Assembly: GCF_000373565.1 (NCBI RefSeq)
Contig: NZ_KB891801.1
Location: 62,001-126,000 of the forward strand
From: Streptomyces sp. HmicA12
Lineage (GTDB): Bacteria > Actinomycetota > Actinomycetes > Streptomycetales > Streptomycetaceae
Direction: 5' to 3'
DNA length: 64,000 nucleotides
Part shown: positions 24,664-33,349 of the stretch, one piece after another
How the letters are laid out: each line of letters begins with the position of its first letter
How positions within the stretch are numbered: position 1 is the first letter of the stretch
The notes under the pieces: generated by a model
Seen by the model: the letters and a program-made list of their open reading frames with translations, nothing else
The model's database searches: none
Told to the model about the DNA's origin: nothing
Made by a program: the position numbers and the translations under genes

Positions 24664-24726
24664 CCGGAATCGAGGCACGGGACCCAGGGGCACCACGCGC
24701 TCGCAGCGATCACGATCCTTGATGGA

Positions 24727-25275
24727 TCACTCGGTGTCCGCGCAGACCGGGGCCCGGGTCACGAGCTTGCGGTGCGGTCCGAGCAGGTTCACGTCCCAGT
24801 AGGTCCGGTCGTAGCCGATGCCGATGGCGGTGAACTTCCGGTTCATGAGGGCCGGGAAGATGTCGTTGCCCGGGTCCGGGTCCGTGACCATGTCCGCGAA
24901 GTAGCCGTCGTGGTGGTAGCCGGAGTACAGGTACTCCTCGGCGTCCGCGGAGTAGAGCCCGGCGTCGTTCAGGCGCGTCCGCAGGTCCCGCCCGTCGCTG
25001 CCGACCGAGGCGAGCTCGCCCTGGTCGGCCATGTCGCGGGCGTGGTCGCGGCCCACCCTCGACGCCGTGTCGGACAGCCGCAGCCCCGGCAGCCCGCGCG
25101 CGGTCCGCTCCTCGTTGATCCGGCAGGTGATCCAGTCGACGTCCGGGGAGTAGGCGGGCGCGACCACGCCCGGCGTCGACCCGGGAACGTCGACCGCGGT
25201 CGCCGGAGCGGCCGTTCCGGCCAGCCCCGCCATCGAGGCCACCGCCGTCGCCACTGCCATCGCCGTACGCTTCAC
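24727..25275 (-). CDS. Secreted CAP-domain (SCP/PR-1-like) protein
   Basis: A 182-residue protein from GTG 25275 (GAGAGGGATC just upstream). A signal peptide (VKRTAMAVATAVASMAGLAGTAAPATA) with an Ala-x-Ala site leads to a CAP domain: CRINEERTARGLPGLRLSDTASRVGRDHARDMADQGELASVG, then AEEYLYSGYHHDGYFADMVTDPDPGNDIF and the final RTYWDVNLLG. The usual CAP helix and Glu/His cluster are recognisable but the first His of the tetrad (HARDMA) is the clearest. Extracellular function unknown. Confidence 0.85.
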   Translation of the reverse strand: MKRTAMAVATAVASMAGLAGTAAPATAVDVPGSTPGVVAPAYSPDVDWITCRINEERTARGLPGLRLSDTASRVGRDHARDMADQGELASVGSDGRDLRTRLNDAGLYSADAEEYLYSGYHHDGYFADMVTDPDPGNDIFPALMNRKFTAIGIGYDRTYWDVNLLGPHRKLVTRAPVCADTE

Positions 25276-25500
25276 ACTGATCCCTCTCGTCGCGCTCCGC
25301 ACCGGATCGCTCACCCGGCGCGATGCGAGCAGTGTGCCGAGACGGCGGGTCACTCACCGGGCGCAACATGCCGAAGGCGGCAGAGGAACTCGCCGCGGGT
25401 GGTCAGGGGAACACCGGCTGGTCGCGGCGGCCCGGGCGGCCACGGGCACCGGCCGCCGACGCGGGAGGGGGCCGGGTGAGGCTGTCGGTGGACGCCCCGC

Positions 25501-26103
25501 TCACTTCCCCAGCCGCTCCGCCGTCGCCGCCCGCCGTGCGAGCACCCCGTCCCGCAGCTCCTCCATCTCCCGCAGCGCGTCCCGCCGTTCGCGCTTGCCG
25601 AGCCGGTCGAGATACAGCCGCCCGTACAGATGGTCGGTCTCGTGCTGGAGGCAGCGGGCGAAGTAGCCCCGCCCCTCGACCACCAGGTCGTTGCCGTCCT
25701 TGTCCTGGCCGCGGACGACCGCGTGGTCGGCGCGGGCGACCGGCTTGTAGGGGCCGGGCACGGACAGGCAGCCCTCCATCTCCTCGACGAGTCTTCGGGT
25801 CGCGACCGGCTCCTCGTCGAGGACCGGGTTGGCGATGTGCCCGGTGTGCCGCACGCCCCAGTCGTCCTCCATGTCGTACACGAACAGCTGCAGGTCGACG
25901 CCGACCTGGTTGGCGGCGATGGCCGCGCCGTGCGCGACGTGGTTCGTGGCGAACATGTCGTCGATGAGCCGGGCGAGTTCGGGAGTGCCGAAGTGCTCCC
26001 GCGTGACGGGCGCGCAGCGGCGCCGCAGCACGTCCTCGCCGACCAGGGTGACGCGCCGTACCGCACCCCGCTCGACCTCCGGCGACAGCGACCCCTCACC
26101 CAT
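25501..26103 (-). CDS. def: Peptide deformylase
   Basis: A 200-residue metallohydrolase that removes the N-formyl group from nascent proteins. All three motifs are present: GAAIAANQVG (motif 1), EGCLSVPG (motif 2, metal Cys) and QHETDHLYG (motif 3, HExxH). ATG 26103 (MGEGSLSPEVERG) is taken as start; longer frames upstream overlap the divergent promoter. It lies 67 bp from the divergent HTH gene, so the palindromes there may control it too. Streptomyces usually have several def genes; this could be a secondary copy. Confidence 0.93.
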   Translation of the reverse strand: MGEGSLSPEVERGAVRRVTLVGEDVLRRRCAPVTREHFGTPELARLIDDMFATNHVAHGAAIAANQVGVDLQLFVYDMEDDWGVRHTGHIANPVLDEEPVATRRLVEEMEGCLSVPGPYKPVARADHAVVRGQDKDGNDLVVEGRGYFARCLQHETDHLYGRLYLDRLGKRERRDALREMEELRDGVLARRAATAERLGK

Positions 26104-26133
26104 CCCGCTCAACCCCTCTGCTCCTGACGGCAC

Positions 26134-26171
26134 TTGACCAACTCCTTTGCAAAGTAGCACTCTTTGCAAAG
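26134..26171 (+). promoter_or_regulatory. Promoter with two CTTTGCAAAG palindromes at a likely leaderless start
   Basis: TTGACC (26134-26139) and TAGCAC (26155-26160) are fair -35 and -10 elements. Two identical perfect palindromes, CTTTGCAAAG at 26145-26154 and 26162-26171, lie 17 bp apart: one between -35 and -10, one over the start, the last base being the G of the GTG codon. No ribosome site precedes the GTG, which fits a leaderless mRNA. This is the pattern of an autorepressed promoter. Confidence 0.65.
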
Positions 26172-26611
26172 TGACCGGAGAAGATCGCACACCTCAGACG
26201 GCCCGCACCGCCCGCCCGCTGCCCGACCATCCCGTCCGCATCGCCCTGCTCGATCTGCTGGCCGAGGTCGGCACGCTCACGTCGACGCAGGCGGCGGCCC
26301 GCCTGGGGCACAGTTCGGGGCTGTGCTCGTTCCACCTGCGCCAGCTCGCCCGGCACGGCCTGATCGAGGAGGCGCCGCACGACGGCAGGCGGGACCGGCC
26401 GTGGCGGCTGCTCTGGGACACTCCGGAGCGGACGCCCGCCCCGGAGTCGATGTCCGCCACCTTGCACCTCACCGCCGACGAGGCGGCCGAACTGGGCGCC
26501 GCGATAAGGGAGTTGTTCGCCTCCTACGAGCACCGCACGACGCGGCCCGCGCACGCGACGCCGGTCACCGCGACGGCTCGCCTGGAGCCGGTACGCGCCA
26601 CCGCCAGGTGA
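26171..26611 (+). CDS. ArsR-like winged-helix regulator
   Basis: About 146 residues from GTG 26171. The N-terminal half is a winged HTH: HPVRIALLDLLAEVGTLTSTQAAARLGHSSGLCSFHLRQLARHGLIEEAP, with the recognition helix SSGLCSFHLRQLA, as in ArsR/HTH_20 regulators. A variable C-terminal half (HLTADEAAELGAAIRELF) probably forms a dimer helix. The single Cys in the recognition helix is not a metal site. No ribosome site is present, and the GTG is embedded in the second palindrome, so leaderless translation and autoregulation are likely. Confidence 0.82.
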   Translation: MTGEDRTPQTARTARPLPDHPVRIALLDLLAEVGTLTSTQAAARLGHSSGLCSFHLRQLARHGLIEEAPHDGRRDRPWRLLWDTPERTPAPESMSATLHLTADEAAELGAAIRELFASYEHRTTRPAHATPVTATARLEPVRATAR

Positions 26612-26659
26612 CCGTCCGCGCCTGAACCACGGCAGGCGAACGGCCGAGAGGCGGATCCC

Positions 26660-27586
26660 CTAATCGGACTCGGCCGGTGCCCGCCCCGTCAGCGCCGCCA
26701 GCGAACTGCGCACATGATCCATGTGGGCCCGCACCTCGTCCCGGGCCTCCGCGTGCTCCCGCAGCACCCGCTCGGTCTCCCGGTCGATCCGCTCCTCCCG
26801 GGCCCGGGCCTGCGCGACCAGTTCCCCGCCGGAGGCCTCCGCGTCCTCCTGCCCGTGCCGCGCCGCCTCCTCGGCCTCGGCGAGCGCCCGCTTCGCCTCG
26901 GAGAGCAGCGCCTCGGCCTCCGTGACGGCGGCGGCCTCCCACGCGTCCGCGGCGGCGGCCCGCTCGGCGCTCTCCCGCTCCAGCGCGTCGAGCCGCTCGG
27001 CCTGTTCCTTGGCCTGGTCCGCGAGGACGCCCTCGCAGCGCCGCCGCATGTCGCGCAGCGCCTCCAGGGCCTCGCCCCGGGTCTCCTTCACGTCGCGGCG
27101 CGCGGCGACCCGGATCTCGTCGGCGGCGGCCCGCGTCGCGGCCTCCCGGTGCCGGGCCCGCTCCTCCGCCTCCTCGCGCACCTCGTCGGCGTAGGCCTGC
27201 GCGGCGTCCCGCTCCTCACGGCCGGCCCGCTCGGCGGCCTCGGTGACCGCCTGCGCGTCGAGCTGCCCGGCGTGCCGGAGGGCGGCGGTCTCCTCCTCCA
27301 CGAGTTCGAGCAGGTACTGGGCGCGCTTGCCCAAAGTGGCGTAGGTCTGCGGGGCGAGGTGCGCGACGACCTCGCGCAGCCGCTCGGCCTCCGCCTCCAT
27401 CTCCTTGTGGAGCACGGTCAGGCGCGCGGCCCGCTCCCAGGCGTCGTCGCGCTCCCGGGAGATGTTCTCGGCGAAGGCCTCCACCTGCTCGGGCCGGTAT
27501 CCGCGGCCGCCCCGGCCCCTCGTGACGACGAAGCCGTACGACGACGGGGACGGACCCGTCGCCGATGCCCCTGCACCGCTCATCAT
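26660..27586 (-). CDS. DivIVA-like coiled-coil protein
   Basis: A 308-residue protein, almost wholly charged coiled coil (Ala/Arg/Glu heptads from about 60 to 300). The N-terminal VVTRGRGGRGYRPEQVEAFAENIS matches the DivIVA-type start (RGYRxxEVDxF). I recall it being annotated as a cellulose-binding or Scy/FilP-like protein in Streptomyces. It may act in polar growth or as cytoskeletal scaffold. ATG 27586 with GAGAGGGG 6 bases upstream was chosen; a second ATG follows directly. It is downstream of the LCP gene, 129 bp away, same strand. Confidence 0.78.
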   Translation of the reverse strand: MMSGAGASATGPSPSSYGFVVTRGRGGRGYRPEQVEAFAENISRERDDAWERAARLTVLHKEMEAEAERLREVVAHLAPQTYATLGKRAQYLLELVEEETAALRHAGQLDAQAVTEAAERAGREERDAAQAYADEVREEAEERARHREAATRAAADEIRVAARRDVKETRGEALEALRDMRRRCEGVLADQAKEQAERLDALERESAERAAAADAWEAAAVTEAEALLSEAKRALAEAEEAARHGQEDAEASGGELVAQARAREERIDRETERVLREHAEARDEVRAHMDHVRSSLAALTGRAPAESD

Positions 27587-27715
27587 GGATGCCCCTCTCG
27601 ACCAGCCTGACGTACGACGTTCTGCGCGATTGGCGCACATCTTTCTCGATCAGGCGGAAGCGTCCACAACGCGACACACGCGACACACCGCCCGACCCAC
27701 CCGGTCAAGGATGCG

Positions 27716-28801
27716 TCAATTGCTGTCGAAAGTCGGAATCGTCGTGTCGTCGCGGAGCGCGGAGAAGAGTTCTTCGGCCTCGGCCCGGTTCCACTCGACG
27801 ACGTCGCCGACCCCGGCCACGTAGGGCTCGCTGCCGATCGGCACGGTCGTCGTGGACCCGTCGCCGTGTGAGATGTCATCCATTTCCAGGCCCAGCTTGC
27901 CGAGGTTCGTGATCCCCGCGTCCTGGTCGACGGTGAGGGCGTTCAGCGACGCGTCCAGGAACGGCAGCAGCTTGAAGGGGTTCAGCAGCGTGGCGGGGCT
28001 CAGCGCCTTGTCCGCGATCGCCGCGATCAGCCGCTGCTGCGCCTGTACGCGGCCCAGGTCACCATCGGCGTAGCTGTGCCGGTCACGGGCGTAGGCGAGG
28101 GCCTGGTTCCCGTTCATCGTCTGGCAGCCGGCCTTGAAGTCGGCCCCGGAGTACGAGTCGTCCAGGTCCTGCGGGACGCACACCTCGACCCCGCCGAGCG
28201 CGTTCACGACGTCCACGAACCCGAGGAAGCTGACCTCGGCGTAGTGGTCCAGGCGCAGCCCCGTCGCCTCCTCGACCGTCCGCGTCAGGAGCGGGGCGCC
28301 GCCGATCGCGAACGAGGCGTTGATCTTGTTCATGCCGTGGCCGGGGATGTTCACGTAGCTGTCGCGCGGCAGGGACACCAGGTACGGGCCGCTCTTGCCG
28401 TAGTGCAGCACGATGATGGTGTCGGTCTCGTTGCCCGAGTCGGAGCCGGTGTGCAGCTCCTGCTGCTGCTCCTTGGTCAGGTCGGTGCGGCTGTCGGAGC
28501 CCACGAGCAGCCAGTTCGTACCCGCGCCGGCGGCGGGCCGCCCGTCGTAGTCACCGAGGGCGTCGGTCCGCTGGATCTGGGAGACCGCCCAGATCACGAC
28601 GCCGACCGCGTACGCGACGACCACCAGGACGAAGGCCAGCAGCAGGACGGAGAGCCGCCTGGGCCGGCTCCGGCGCCCGTTCCCACCGCGACGGCCGCGC
28701 CGCGACGCCCGGTACACCGTGGTGCTGCTCGCCGGCGGCAGCGGACGGCGCCCCTGCGGATCCTGCGGATCCGGGTACTCCTCCGGTGTGGGCGTCGTCA
28801 T
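27716..28801 (-). CDS. LytR-CpsA-Psr (LCP) family cell-wall glycopolymer ligase
   Basis: A 361-residue membrane-anchored enzyme. A basic, Pro-rich cytosolic start is followed by one transmembrane helix (LSVLLLAFVLVVVAYAVGVVIWAV, about residues 52-77) and an extracellular LCP domain with NWLLVGSDSRTDL, NETDTIIVLHYGK, LVSLPRDSYVNIPGHGMNKINASFAIGG, and ALAYARDRHSYADGDLGRVQAQQRLI. The Asp/Arg cluster for pyrophosphate and Mg is intact. These enzymes attach teichoic-acid-like or arabinogalactan-like polymers to peptidoglycan. ATG 28801 is used; its ribosome site is weak. Confidence 0.93.
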   Translation of the reverse strand: MTTPTPEEYPDPQDPQGRRPLPPASSTTVYRASRRGRRGGNGRRSRPRRLSVLLLAFVLVVVAYAVGVVIWAVSQIQRTDALGDYDGRPAAGAGTNWLLVGSDSRTDLTKEQQQELHTGSDSGNETDTIIVLHYGKSGPYLVSLPRDSYVNIPGHGMNKINASFAIGGAPLLTRTVEEATGLRLDHYAEVSFLGFVDVVNALGGVEVCVPQDLDDSYSGADFKAGCQTMNGNQALAYARDRHSYADGDLGRVQAQQRLIAAIADKALSPATLLNPFKLLPFLDASLNALTVDQDAGITNLGKLGLEMDDISHGDGSTTTVPIGSEPYVAGVGDVVEWNRAEAEELFSALRDDTTIPTFDSN

Positions 28802-28880
28802 GGTACGAACCTGACACAACGCCAGAAAAGCCGCAGAGCGATACACCCTAATGGTGCATCGCCCCGCGGCTCCCGTCCCG

Positions 28881-31547
28881 CTACAGCAGGCCGTCCCACA
28901 TCTGCTCGAGCAGCACCGACCACCAGGTCTCGGGCGAACCGAGCGCCGCCGGGTCGAGCGCGTTCAGCTGGGCCTGGAAGTCGACGGTCCAGCGGCCCGC
29001 CTGCTCCGGGTTGAGCCCGTAGCGCAGCCGCCACATCCGGCCGAGCAGGGCCAGCGAGCGGGCGAACTCCGGCAGCCCGGAGTTCACGAACTGCGGCGGT
29101 ACGGGGGCACCGCCCGGCCCGGCCTCGACCGGCACGGCCACGATGTGCGCCGTCCCGTACTGGACGCACAGCGCCTTGCCGAAGTCGGAGCCCATCACCA
29201 GGTACGAGCCCGCGTCCGACGCCGGCTGCACCCCGCGCTCCTGCGCCAGCTCGGCCAGCGTCGGCACCGGGCGGCCCTGCTGGGCCTGCGCCCAGAAGAA
29301 CGGCCCGAAGTCCGCCGGGAGCCCGGCCACGACGAGCGTGTGCGCGACGACGTCCGGGACGCCCTGGCGCGACACCGCCCGCTGGTCGAACCGGAACACG
29401 CCGGGACCGAACGCCGCCGCCAGCTCCTGCGCGATGCCCTCCGGCGGGATCGGCTGCGCGGGCTGCGCGGGCGGCAGCGGCGCGCGCACCGGAGCCGGAC
29501 GCGCGGGCCCATCGGCGACCTGGTGCAACTCGCCCTGGTGCGCGATCAGTTGCTGCATGCCCTGCTGGCGCGAGGCGTGGTCGGTGCCGTACGGAGCGAT
29601 CGACGTGATGCGCGCCTGCGGCCACTGCTCCTGGATCATGCGGGAGCAGTAGGCGCCGGGCAGCGCGCAGGACTCCAGCTCGGTGTGGAGTTCGAGGACC
29701 TGGTCCGGCGGGATGTTCATGCCGCGCAGCTCGTGGAAGATCTGCCACTCCGGGTGCGGCACACCGGGTGCCGAGCGGCGGATGAGCTGCTGCTCGGAAC
29801 CGTCGGGCGCGCGGTAGCGCAGCACCGCCTGGTAGCCGGGGCCCACGGTCGGCTGACCCGCCGGCTGCGCGGGCGCCCCCTGCGGATACCCGTACGCGGG
29901 CGGCGGACCGCCCGGGATCTGCTGCCCCGGCACCGGCGGCGGCATCGCGCCCGGCGGCATCCCACCGGGCTGCATCCCGGCGGGCTGCATCCCGGCGGGC
30001 TGCATCCCGGCGGGCGGCGGGGGCGGCGCACCGGGCCCGCCCATCGGCGGCCCGGAGAGCATGGTCGCGGCGTGGTGCACCCCGTCACCGACAGGCGGCG
30101 GCGGAGGCGTACCGGGGGCGCCGGGCGGACCGGGCGGAGGGGGCGCGCCCGGAGCCCCGGGCGGACCGGGCGGAGGCGGCGTGCCGGGAGCGCCGGGACC
30201 CGCCACCGGCGGCCCGGACAGCATGGTCGCGGCGTGGTGCACCCCGTCACCGACAGGCGGCGGCGGAGGCGTACCGGGAGCACCCGGGGCGCCCGGGGCG
30301 CCCGGGGCCTGCGGCTGCCCGCCGGGACCGGGCGCGGGCACCATCTGCGTCGGGACGTAGCCGGCACCGCCGGGCGTGCCCGGGGCACCGGGGGGCGGCG
30401 GGGTCTGCGCACCGCCGGAGCGCGGCGGCTGCGCCTTGCTGGTCGCGGCGTTCGCGATGGCCTCGGCGCCGGGCGGCAGCGGCCGCCCGGAGGCGTCCTG
30501 CCCCGCACCTGCGGGGGCCGGGCCCTGCGGATAGCCGTACGCCGGAACGGCACCCGGCGGCGGTGTCACCGGCACGGCCGTCCCCGGTACCGGAGGCGGC
30601 AGCGCGGCACCGGCGCCCGCGCCCGGACCGGGCGTCGGACCCGGGGGCGGCGGCGGGGTGTCGGCCCCGGCGGGACCGACCTGCGGGAACCCGTACGGCG
30701 GCGGAGGCGGAGGCGGCGGGGTGTTGGCCCCACCGGGCCCACCAGGTCCACCAGGTCCACCCTGCGGGTACCCGTACGTCGACGGCGGCGCAGGCGGAGG
30801 CGTGGGCGGAGGCGTGGGCGCCCCTCGATCGGGCTCGCCGCCCAGGGCCGGGGACTGCGCGGTCGGCGGCAACTGGCTGCCGTTCGGCATCAGATCGGTC
30901 ATCGCTTCCGGCCGCACCCCGGGCGGCGGCGCGTCCTCGGCCAGCGGCGGCGAGAACACCGTGTCGGGCAGCGGCACCGACCGGTCCTCCTCGTCCCCCA
31001 TCCCGTTCGTGTCCGTACCGGCCCACGGCGTCGCGTCGGCCGGTGGAGGCGGATCCAACGGCGGTGCGGCCGACGCGGCCGGGACCGCGTCCTGCGGTTC
31101 CGGCGCGGACCCCGCGCCCATGCCCGTGCCCGCACCGGACGTGGGTGTCGAGGCCGAACGCCGGTCGGGGATCCCCAGCTTGTCCGCCGCCTCCTGCAAC
31201 CACTCCGGCGGGGACAGCAGGAACGACGTCTGGTTCAGGTCCACCCGCTCGGGCGGGCGCGGCGGCACGGAATCGGCCGGTGCGTCCGGCAGCCCGTACT
31301 CCTCCTCGTACCGCCGGATCACCTCGCCCACCGGCAGCGAGGGCCACAGCGTCGCCTCGCCGCTGTCGCGCGCGATGACGAGCCGCTGGCGGCCGCCGTC
31401 GGAGATCGGACCGCCCTCCCGGTCCTCCGCCCACACCACGAAGCCCAGCTCGAACTCCCGCACCCGCACCTCACGGTGCTGGTACGCGGGCACCTCGCCG
31501 TTGATCCATTCCTCGGCGCGCTCCTGCGCCTGCGCGAACGTCACCAT
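28881..31547 (-). CDS. Deaminase-like / SUKH-4 protein with long Pro/Gly-rich linker
   Basis: An 888-residue protein in four parts. Residues 1-90 form a small domain (FAQAQERAEEWINGE...FELGFVVW) resembling YrhB/Imm35-type immunity domains. About 95-570 is a Pro/Gly-rich linker with YGYPQ and TPPPPP repeats. About 571-680 resembles a nucleic-acid deaminase of the polymorphic-toxin type: HTE (621-623), then Cys627 and Cys634, candidate zinc ligands. About 715-888 matches the SUKH-4 immunity fold (PADFGPFFWAQ... SYLVMGSDFG). No signal peptide. It is 7 bp downstream of the WHH/SUKH-1 gene, whose stop region supplies its ribosome site (GAGGG), so the pair is coupled. Domain calls are by memory of motifs. 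Confidence 0.8.
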   Translation of the reverse strand: MVTFAQAQERAEEWINGEVPAYQHREVRVREFELGFVVWAEDREGGPISDGGRQRLVIARDSGEATLWPSLPVGEVIRRYEEEYGLPDAPADSVPPRPPERVDLNQTSFLLSPPEWLQEAADKLGIPDRRSASTPTSGAGTGMGAGSAPEPQDAVPAASAAPPLDPPPPADATPWAGTDTNGMGDEEDRSVPLPDTVFSPPLAEDAPPPGVRPEAMTDLMPNGSQLPPTAQSPALGGEPDRGAPTPPPTPPPAPPSTYGYPQGGPGGPGGPGGANTPPPPPPPPYGFPQVGPAGADTPPPPPGPTPGPGAGAGAALPPPVPGTAVPVTPPPGAVPAYGYPQGPAPAGAGQDASGRPLPPGAEAIANAATSKAQPPRSGGAQTPPPPGAPGTPGGAGYVPTQMVPAPGPGGQPQAPGAPGAPGAPGTPPPPPVGDGVHHAATMLSGPPVAGPGAPGTPPPPGPPGAPGAPPPPGPPGAPGTPPPPPVGDGVHHAATMLSGPPMGGPGAPPPPPAGMQPAGMQPAGMQPGGMPPGAMPPPVPGQQIPGGPPPAYGYPQGAPAQPAGQPTVGPGYQAVLRYRAPDGSEQQLIRRSAPGVPHPEWQIFHELRGMNIPPDQVLELHTELESCALPGAYCSRMIQEQWPQARITSIAPYGTDHASRQQGMQQLIAHQGELHQVADGPARPAPVRAPLPPAQPAQPIPPEGIAQELAAAFGPGVFRFDQRAVSRQGVPDVVAHTLVVAGLPADFGPFFWAQAQQGRPVPTLAELAQERGVQPASDAGSYLVMGSDFGKALCVQYGTAHIVAVPVEAGPGGAPVPPQFVNSGLPEFARSLALLGRMWRLRYGLNPEQAGRWTVDFQAQLNALDPAALGSPETWWSVLLEQMWDGLL
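30045..30278. repeat. 72-bp direct repeats inside the linker of the SUKH-4 protein gene
   Basis: Copies at 30045-30116 and 30207-30278 differ at one visible base and are offset by 162 bp (54 codons), so both encode TPPPPPVGDGVHHAATMLSGPP. An in-frame duplication in the Pro-rich linker; length variation between strains is likely. Confidence 0.88.
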
Positions 31548-31554
31548 CGGACCC

Positions 31555-32565
31555 TCACCCCTCGTCCGGGTACGTCGTAGCCGTGGACACGGGGACGGCG
31601 CTCGCGAAGCCGCCGTCCACCATCAGGTTCGCCACCGTCTCCAGCTCCGGCGGATTGCCGGCCAGCCGGGACAGGAAGGCGTCGAAGTCGTCACCGCAGG
31701 GCAGCAGCAGGCGCTCCACCCGCTCGGCCACCGACCAGTGCGCCGTCTCGCCGCCGTCCCGCGCGTCGTCGTACGCGCAGAACCACACGGACCCGATCGC
31801 CGAGCCCTTCACCTTCACGGCGAGGATCCCGCCCTGCACGAACCCGACGCCCAGGTAGTCCTTCGTCAGGTGATCACGCAGACACTTGTTGACGTAGACA
31901 AGGTCGTTGACGGCCGCCTCGTCGCGCACGGTGAAGAACGGCTGGTCGATCAGGAGCCCCAACTCGGCGTCCAGGGCGGTCCCGACGGGCGCGCACCCGC
32001 CGCCCGCCTTCAGGAACGACCGGTACGCCCCGGGCAGCCGGCAGCCCAGGTCCTCCTCGGCGCCGAGCACTTGCTGCTCCGTCACCGCCACCGCCGACTT
32101 GGGCAGCCCGAAGTGCGCGGGCCGGGTGTCCTGCAACGGCCGGGTCCCGCGCTTGTGCTGGTCCACCCCGGCCGTCGCGAGCCCGCCGTGGTGCCGCAGC
32201 AGCGCCTTCACCTCTACGGGGATCAGCTCGAGGCGGCGCGAGGCGCGCACGTGGTGCCAGGTCCAGCCGTGCGGCGTCGCCACCGGCGGGATCGTGTCCC
32301 ACAGCTCGTGTCCCGAGGCGGCCAGGGCGGCGTTCGCCGACACGTAGTCCGTGAGCCGCAGTTCGTCGACGCCGAATCCCTCCGGCGGTTCCGCGATCTC
32401 CGCCACCGCGCGCGCGTAGGCCGAGAAGTCCGGATAGCCGTCACTGTCCACCCGCACCCCGCGCGGGTGGCGGGCGGCACGGACCGGGTCCGGGAAGTGC
32501 ACTACCTGCCCGGCGTAGGCCGCGTTCGGCGGCGCGGCCTGCTGCCCGAGCCGACCTGTCGTCAT
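31555..32565 (-). CDS. WHH-nuclease-like / SUKH-1 (SMI1/KNR4) fusion protein
   Basis: A 336-residue protein from ATG 32565 with AGGGGG 7 bases upstream. Residues about 68-148 carry a WHH-type HNH/endonuclease VII signature: ELWDTIPP, HGWTWHHVRASRRLELIPVEV (WHH at 103-105) and LRHHGG (123-128); the usual first His of the second part (LVPxxIH) is Lys120 here. Residues about 155-320 are a SUKH-1 domain (VTEQQVLGAEEDLGCRLPGAYRSFLKAGGG). A toxin domain and an immunity domain in one chain suggests self-restraint. No export signal. It is coupled to the deaminase/SUKH-4 gene and divergent from the YwqJ/SUKH-3 pair. Confidence 0.8.
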   Translation of the reverse strand: MTTGRLGQQAAPPNAAYAGQVVHFPDPVRAARHPRGVRVDSDGYPDFSAYARAVAEIAEPPEGFGVDELRLTDYVSANAALAASGHELWDTIPPVATPHGWTWHHVRASRRLELIPVEVKALLRHHGGLATAGVDQHKRGTRPLQDTRPAHFGLPKSAVAVTEQQVLGAEEDLGCRLPGAYRSFLKAGGGCAPVGTALDAELGLLIDQPFFTVRDEAAVNDLVYVNKCLRDHLTKDYLGVGFVQGGILAVKVKGSAIGSVWFCAYDDARDGGETAHWSVAERVERLLLPCGDDFDAFLSRLAGNPPELETVANLMVDGGFASAVPVSTATTYPDEG

Positions 32566-32809
32566 GGCGGTTGCCCCCTGCGGCGCTGTCGACGGTTGCT
32601 GGTCGTGACAGCCTATGCGGTCGTACGACACCGGTCACCGGCCCTCCGGTTCCATGACCAGCAGTCACCCCACTGTCACCACCCCGTGACGATCACGCAC
32701 GTCCCGGCCATATCAAGGGGCCCGACTTCCGCACCGCCCGCCCCATTTGGCACTCTGTCCAGGCAACCTGGGGGATTGCAGCGGGAAACCGCAGGAGGGG
32801 AAGCACCAC

Positions 32810-33349
32810 ATGAACAGCGGCATCGCACAGCCCGTCACGGACACCGGGTCCGGGGCCGACCCACGCGTGGGCTGGAGCGCCACCGAAACCGCCCCCGCCC
32901 CCGTGCTGCGCGGACGCCGCGACGGCATCCTGCCCACGGTCGCCGCCGCCCTGTCGGTGCGCGGCTCCACCCTCACGTCCACCGCGGCCCGCGGCGAACA
33001 GGCGCCCGCGCTGCACCCGTTGGTCCAGGACTTCCTCGATACGCTGACCAGCGGGCAGCGCGACCGCTTCACCGGCCGCTGCGCCGAGGCCATCCTCATC
33101 TCCCGGCACCTCGCGGCGACCGACAGCGAGCGCACCGAGAAGTCGAAGCGCGCCCGCCGCAGACCGATGACGATGAGCGAGGCCCGCAAGGCCCTCAAGC
33201 ACGCGAAGCTCACCACCCGCCGCATCCGTGAGGACGGCGACCCGCTGCACGGTGGCTTCGCCCGCCCCTGCCGCGCCTGCGCCGCCCTGACGGCCCACTT
33301 CGGCGTACACGTGGTAGACCCGACCGCCGAGGACGAGGCCCCCCACTGA
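32810..33349 (+). CDS. YwqJ-type putative nucleic-acid deaminase
   Basis: A 179-residue protein from ATG 32810 (GGAGGGG 10 bases upstream). It has the zinc-site motifs of the YwqJ deaminase family: GRCAEAILISRHL (Cys91-Ala-Glu93) and ARPCRACAALTAHFGVHV (Pro-Cys154-x-x-Cys157). The first 65 residues are Ala-rich and poorly conserved in appearance; a Lys/Arg-rich insertion (109-120) separates the motifs. YwqJ domains are known from polymorphic toxins; here no export part is attached, so it would act inside the cell. Its stop overlaps the SUKH-3 start by 1 base (TGATG), so the immunity partner is coupled. Confidence 0.85.
   Translation: MNSGIAQPVTDTGSGADPRVGWSATETAPAPVLRGRRDGILPTVAAALSVRGSTLTSTAARGEQAPALHPLVQDFLDTLTSGQRDRFTGRCAEAILISRHLAATDSERTEKSKRARRRPMTMSEARKALKHAKLTTRRIREDGDPLHGGFARPCRACAALTAHFGVHVVDPTAEDEAPH

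Noticed and set aside
30045..30278. Direct repeats as ends of a mobile element
   Set aside because: The repeats are in frame within a Pro-rich linker and no transposase lies between.
28851..31580. 909-codon plus-strand frame across the SUKH-4 gene
   Set aside because: Arg/Gly-rich translation of the antisense strand of a Pro-rich linker; no domain.
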